Made by a program: the position numbers and the translations under genes. The notes under the pieces are model-generated. The model had not been told where the DNA came from. It was given only the letters and a program-made list of their open reading frames with translations, and ran no database searches. From Pseudomonadota bacterium (GTDB lineage: Bacteria > Pseudomonadota > Alphaproteobacteria > Caedimonadales > UBA1908), in contig JAIUNT010000014.1 in assembly GCA_020161545.1 (NCBI GenBank), forward strand, positions 1 through 34,471: a DNA stretch of 34,471 nt, written 5' to 3'. Positions 30,842-34,471 of this stretch are shown piece by piece (positions within the stretch are counted from its first letter, which is position 1; the number at the start of each line of letters is the position of its first letter).

Positions 30842-31294
30842 TGAAAAAATTGATCGTGTTGATATTAGATTATAAATTTTGATTTTGAAGATTTTTGAAT
30901 TCCTTGGCGTAGCGCAGGAGTGTCGCTCCAGAAAAAAGAACCGTATAAAACCATGTTTGCCGTCCAAAGGATGCGGGCGACATGAGGCCCCGCAGGGGGG
31001 GAGGGGGGCCGTCTTATTCATCACGTCTAGGACAGACGCGCTTCCCATGGTCTCAAAAAACGGCCTGCGTTGTTCTTCATGGTTTGCCGGGCGCACGGGA
31101 AACCTCGGGGTGGCATAAAGGACGTGTCGTCGGGCTTCTAAACCCCAAAGATCTTGCGTATGACCTCCAAGCGTATAGACGAGGGCGCCATGTGGAGGCT
31201 GTAGGTATGCGCGCTCCTCCTCATCGATCGGTGCAGCGTGGCACCCACAGAGCGCGTGGACGAAGACTGTTGCAAGGAAGAAGATAATTCCCAT
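30821..31294 (-). CDS. Small lipoprotein of unknown function with an extended C-terminus
   Basis: The frame opens at 31357, but ATG 31294 with AAGGA at 6 bases starts a lipoprotein signal (MGIIFFLATVFVHALCGC); the total is 157 residues. The mature part contains GALVYTLGGHTQDLWG, YATPRFPVRPANHEEQRRPF and APLPPCGASCRP. The last 40 or so residues (GFIRFFFLERH to SIFSLNIAIS) are encoded by AT-rich DNA that looks intergenic and includes the peptidase promoter. The original stop may have been lost, or the end may be non-functional. No family recognised. Confidence 0.55.
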   Translation of the reverse strand: MGIIFFLATVFVHALCGCHAAPIDEEERAYLQPPHGALVYTLGGHTQDLWGLEARRHVLYATPRFPVRPANHEEQRRPFFETMGSASVLDVMNKTAPLPPCGASCRPHPLDGKHGFIRFFFLERHSCATPRNSKIFKIKIYNLISTRSIFSLNIAIS

Positions 31295-31435
31295 GCACGT
31301 CCTTTCTTGTTGCGTAGACATTGATTTTATTTGGACATAGAGCGACCACGGCGTCAATAACGGGCGTTTTTGAATTGATTGGACAGACGCCTTAAGCTAG
31401 TCTTTTGTTAGTTAACATACTGGGAGGCATTTAAA

Positions 31436-31966
31436 ATGCTTAAGAATACACTTGAAGAATACGGTTGGCTCGCAAAGGTTTTGCACTGGGTTGTGGGCTT
31501 GGCCATGATCGGCATTGTGATCGCAGGCCTTATCATGACGGATATGGATCAAACAAATCCGGTGCGCGGCCAAATCTATATGATCCACAAATCCGTGGGT
31601 GTGACTATCCTGGCCCTTGTCTTGGTGCGCTTCTTGTGGCGGCTGGCAAATCCCGTGCCCGCCTTGCCTGGTGATATGCCCGCGTGGCAGAGTCTTCTGG
31701 CACACCTCAATATTTATCTTCTCTACGCGCTCATGTTCTCCATGGCCCTATCGGGCTTTTTGATGAGCTATTCCTCCTATGGGGTGCCGTTCTTTGGCCT
31801 CGTGACCTTCAAAGGCGAGGGGATCTCACCGGACCTGGGCAAGTTCTTTCATACGGTTCATGTGCTTTTGCCTTATGTGCTCTATGCATCCTTTACGGCA
31901 CACATTGTGGGGGCGCTTTACCATCACTTCGTGCGTAAGGACAACATTCTCAAGCGCATGGTTTAG
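31436..31966 (+). CDS. Cytochrome b561 (CybB family)
   Basis: The protein has 176 residues; ATG 31436 follows GGGAGG. Four membrane segments carry the usual heme-ligand histidines: His17 in KVLHW, His51 in IHKSVG, His142 in HTVHVLLPYVLY, and His156 in AHIVGALYHHFV. This matches bacterial di-heme b561, which takes electrons from membrane quinol or superoxide; the physiological partner is not known. It stands 141 bp from the divergent lipoprotein gene and 66 bp before the glycosyltransferase. No clear promoter or terminator seen. Confidence 0.93.
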   Translation: MLKNTLEEYGWLAKVLHWVVGLAMIGIVIAGLIMTDMDQTNPVRGQIYMIHKSVGVTILALVLVRFLWRLANPVPALPGDMPAWQSLLAHLNIYLLYALMFSMALSGFLMSYSSYGVPFFGLVTFKGEGISPDLGKFFHTVHVLLPYVLYASFTAHIVGALYHHFVRKDNILKRMV

Positions 31967-32032
31967 GGCGCAAAAGACTTACATTGAGCGCAGCTTTTTG
32001 TTAACACATCCTATGGACCAGTGTTTGGAGTG

Positions 32033-33112
32033 ATGGGTGTGGGTGACACTTTACGCGTGATGCAAGTGATGGCGGGTGCCAAGCATGGGGGCGCGGAAGG
32101 CTTCTTCAAGCGCCTTGTGTGCGCTTTGGCCGAAGAGCCATCTGTAACCCAGCATGTGGTCACGCGCCCGCACACGGACCTATTGGAGGCTTTTGAGGCT
32201 TACGGCGTGGGGGTGACAACGGCCCCTTTCTCAGGTTTTTTTGATGTGGGAACGCGGTGCCTCCTCAAGACACAAATTGCCCAGTTTCAACCTGATATTG
32301 TCCTGACCTGGATGAGCCGCGCCAGCCAACTGTGCCCCTCGGGCGACTTCACATATGTGGCAAGACTTGGTGGTTACTATGATCTCAAGTACTACCAAAA
32401 GGCGGATGTTCTTGTGGGCAATACCCAGGACATCGTGTCCTATTTCCACGAAAAAGGCTGGCAAGAGCCCTACACGGCTTACCTCCCAAACTTTGCCGCC
32501 GCACCCGTCCCGACCCCGCCCATGTCACGGGCGCAGTTTGAGACACCAGAGGGCGCGCCCCTTTTGCTGACCCTTGGGCGCCTCCATCAGGATAAAGCCT
32601 TTGATGTGCTTATTCGCGCCCTCAAGGACGTGCCAGGGGCTTATCTTTGGATTGGCGGCGAGGGCGAGGAGGAGGCGGCCCTCAAGGCCCTTGCCAAATC
32701 CCAAGGTGTTGAGGCGCGCGTGCGCTTTATTGGATGGCAACAGGACGTGAGCGCGCTCTTCGGGGCATGCGATGTGTATGTGTGCCCTTCGCGCATTGAG
32801 CCCTTGGGTAATGTGATTTTGGAGAGTTGGATCCATAAGCGGCCTGTTGTGGCCGCCGCCAGCAAGGGTGCCGTGGGCCTCATCACGCCAGGCAAGGACG
32901 GTCTGATTTCTCCCCTTGAGGACGCCCCCTCCCTGGCTGCCCATTTGCAGGATTTGATCCAGCATAAAGACAAAGCTGCGGCCATGGCGGTCGCGGGGTA
33001 CCAGACCTATCAAGAGCATTTTTCCAAACAAGCGGTTGTGGCCCAGTATCTTGCCTTCTTTGAGCGCGTGAAGGACTTAAGGCGCCCCCATAAAAAGAGG
33101 AGATTTTTCTAA
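32033..33112 (+). CDS. GT4-family glycosyltransferase
   Basis: Three starts are possible: GTG 32021, ATG 32033 and GTG 32039. A GGAG at 32027-32030 has proper spacing only for GTG 32039. ATG is listed by convention, giving 359 residues. The N-terminus LRVMQVMAGAKHGGAEGFFK is the GT-B opening of GT4 enzymes. LLTLGRLHQDKAFDVLIRAL starts the second domain, with RVRFIGWQQDV and the E-x7-E motif in PSRIEPLGNVILES. Such enzymes add a sugar from a nucleotide donor with retention to lipid-linked or LPS-type acceptors. Its stop is one base before asnB, so the two are co-transcribed. Substrate not determinable. Confidence 0.88.
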   Translation: MGVGDTLRVMQVMAGAKHGGAEGFFKRLVCALAEEPSVTQHVVTRPHTDLLEAFEAYGVGVTTAPFSGFFDVGTRCLLKTQIAQFQPDIVLTWMSRASQLCPSGDFTYVARLGGYYDLKYYQKADVLVGNTQDIVSYFHEKGWQEPYTAYLPNFAAAPVPTPPMSRAQFETPEGAPLLLTLGRLHQDKAFDVLIRALKDVPGAYLWIGGEGEEEAALKALAKSQGVEARVRFIGWQQDVSALFGACDVYVCPSRIEPLGNVILESWIHKRPVVAAASKGAVGLITPGKDGLISPLEDAPSLAAHLQDLIQHKDKAAAMAVAGYQTYQEHFSKQAVVAQYLAFFERVKDLRRPHKKRRFF

Positions 33113-33113
33113 G

Positions 33114-34471
33114 ATGTGCGGTATTGCAGGATTGTTGCTGCCCAAGGGTCACGTGCCCGACGAGGACGTGTTGGTGAAGCTGCAAGAGTCCCTTGCGCAC
33201 CGCGGGCCCGACGACGCCGACCATAAAATCATGGATCACGTGGCCCTTGTGCACACACGCTTGTCCATTATTGACGTGGCGGGCGGTCACCAGCCTTTGG
33301 AAAAAGGGCAGGACCTCAGCCTTGTGATGAACGGCGAGATTTATAACTATGTGGAGCTCCACGCCAAATACGCGTCCTATCCCTTTACGACCCGCTCCGA
33401 TAGCGAGACGGCGCTGCCCGTTTACGAGGATGTGGGCGCCCGGGAAATGACGCGCCACCTTCGTGGTATGTTTGCGCTGTGCTTGATTGACCGCAAGAAA
33501 GACTTGGCCATCCTGGCCCGTGATCCTTACGGCATTAAACCCCTTTACTATGTGGCCCTTGAAGGGGGCGGCATTGCCTTTGCTTCAGAGATTGCCCCTT
33601 TGGTGCGTGCGGGTCTTGCCCAATCTATCGTGAATCCCCATGCCCGCGCCCAGTCTGTGCAGCTGGGGTTTGGCGTTGGGGACGCAACCGCCGTGGGTTT
33701 TGTGAAACGCGTGTTGCCCGGTGAGACCCTTGTCATTGAGGACGGGCGCATCACGGCGCGCTACCAGCAAGCTCTGCCAGCTTTTGAGCCGCGCGCGCGC
33801 GGAGAAAACGCGCTGATGAAAGAGCTAGAGGAGGTGCTGCGCGACAGTGTGCGGGTGCACCTGCGCTCTGACGTGCCGTACGGCCTCTTCTTGTCAGGCG
33901 GCCTCGATTCCGCAACCCTTCTTAAACTCATGAGCGAGGAATCGGGCACGCGCGTGCGCACCTATTCCATCGGGTTTACGGGCACAAATGTTCACGACGA
34001 ACGTGAACAAGCGCGCCTCATGGCGGGTCACTTTAACAGCGATCACCATGAGCTTGATTTTACCCAAGATGATTTCTGGAAGACCCTGCCGTTAGTTGCT
34101 AAGGCCTGTGATGACCTGATGTTTGACCAAGCCATGCTGCCCACCTTTAAACTGGCTGCCTTTGCGGCTCAAGATTTGAAGGTCGTCCTGTCGGGTGAGG
34201 GGGGCGACGAGATGTTTGCGGGGTACCGCCGGTATCAAAAGGTGCGTCTGCCCTGGTTTTTGGGGGGCGGCAAAAACCGCACCAAAGGCTTTGTGGACCG
34301 CTTGAAGGTGGGGAGCTACCATCTAGAGGACTGGCGCGACGCATATGGCGCCCTCGAGAAAGATTTGAAAGAGCAAGGGATGTCTAAGCTTGATCTGGCC
34401 CAGCGCCTCGATCAAATGACATGGTTGCCCAACGATTTACTGGTGAAGCTCGATCGTTGCCTCATGGCCCA
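33114..34471 (+). CDS. asnB: Asparagine synthase (glutamine-hydrolysing), C-terminus outside window
   Basis: The gene starts at ATG 33114, after a GAGGAG site, and runs off the right edge; 452 complete codons are present. The N-terminus MCGIAGLLLP exposes Cys2, the glutaminase nucleophile, followed by HRGPDDAD, TRLSIIDVAGGHQPL and MNGEIYNY, the class II amidotransferase domain. The synthetase domain has the PP-loop SGGLDSATL, then YSIGFTG and SGEGGDEMFAGYRRY. AsnB makes asparagine from aspartate with glutamine and ATP. Close coupling to a glycosyltransferase is also seen in polysaccharide loci, where AsnB-like proteins may amidate sugar acids. So a role in free asparagine synthesis is likely but not certain. 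Confidence 0.92.
   Translation, partial: MCGIAGLLLPKGHVPDEDVLVKLQESLAHRGPDDADHKIMDHVALVHTRLSIIDVAGGHQPLEKGQDLSLVMNGEIYNYVELHAKYASYPFTTRSDSETALPVYEDVGAREMTRHLRGMFALCLIDRKKDLAILARDPYGIKPLYYVALEGGGIAFASEIAPLVRAGLAQSIVNPHARAQSVQLGFGVGDATAVGFVKRVLPGETLVIEDGRITARYQQALPAFEPRARGENALMKELEEVLRDSVRVHLRSDVPYGLFLSGGLDSATLLKLMSEESGTRVRTYSIGFTGTNVHDEREQARLMAGHFNSDHHELDFTQDDFWKTLPLVAKACDDLMFDQAMLPTFKLAAFAAQDLKVVLSGEGGDEMFAGYRRYQKVRLPWFLGGGKNRTKGFVDRLKVGSYHLEDWRDAYGALEKDLKEQGMSKLDLAQRLDQMTWLPNDLLVKLDRCLMA

Noticed and set aside
31967..32010. Possible terminator after cytochrome b561
   Set aside because: The GCGC arms are only 4 bp and the loop is too long for a stable hairpin.
32525..33458. Minus-strand frames within the glycosyltransferase and asnB region
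   Set aside because: They oppose two clearly conserved genes and show no start signals.
1..34471. CRISPR arrays, tRNA or rRNA genes, transposase genes
   Set aside because: No regularly spaced repeats, cloverleaf sequences, rRNA motifs or transposase-like frames were seen on either strand.

Overview
The window reads as part of a small-genome alphaproteobacterial chromosome. Several blocks fit that group: hflK-hflC-degP in one operon, a short Mrp ATPase followed by rsmE, yqgE, sdhE, an RluD-type synthase, a ScsB/DsbD-like reductase and cytochrome b561. A high share of genes encode exported proteins with no obvious housekeeping role, including a eukaryotic-like cysteine phosphatase, a large degenerate subtilase, acidic Ser/Asp-rich proteins and a clustered paralog family. 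There are also Rickettsia-like uptake carriers and a dispersed palindromic element. Together these suggest a host-associated lineage such as Holosporales or Rickettsiales. That placement is inference from gene content; there is no rRNA gene in the window to test it.

Layout. 1-4262 holds three alpha/beta hydrolases, a membrane-anchored putative glycosyltransferase, a small secreted protein, a proline-rich lipoprotein and copy A of the palindromic element. 4311-9076 holds yqgE, a DsbD-family reductase, a DUF2147 protein and a FadL-type outer membrane channel with a strong terminator. 9149-12788 holds sdhE, a lipoprotein, the secreted phosphatase, a LysR regulator and a small secreted protein. 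12878-19147 is the conserved core: an RluD-type synthase, degP, hflC and hflK leftward, then mrp and rsmE rightward. 19144-26283 is accessory: two acidic secreted paralogs, an MFS carrier in an operon with a second LysR, a divergent protein resembling autoinducer synthases, three secreted paralogs and a decayed gene copy. 26355-31294 holds an AGCS symporter, palindromic element copy B, a 969-residue degenerate subtilase and a lipoprotein. 31436-34471 holds cytochrome b561, a GT4 glycosyltransferase and the start of asnB.

How it fits together. HflKC (FtsH regulation), DegP and the DsbD-like reductase serve envelope protein quality control. FadL, the MFS carrier and the AGCS symporter serve uptake of fatty acids, osmolytes or dicarboxylates, and amino acids. 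The most unusual part is 22977-26283. There a convergent pair (an autoinducer-synthase-like gene X and a secreted gene Y) appears to have been duplicated in tandem. The second X is reduced to its C-terminal codons with an in-frame stop, while the Y copies remain open. Four convergent gene pairs in the window overlap by exactly 4 bp through shared stop codons. No tRNA, rRNA, CRISPR array or transposase gene was seen.
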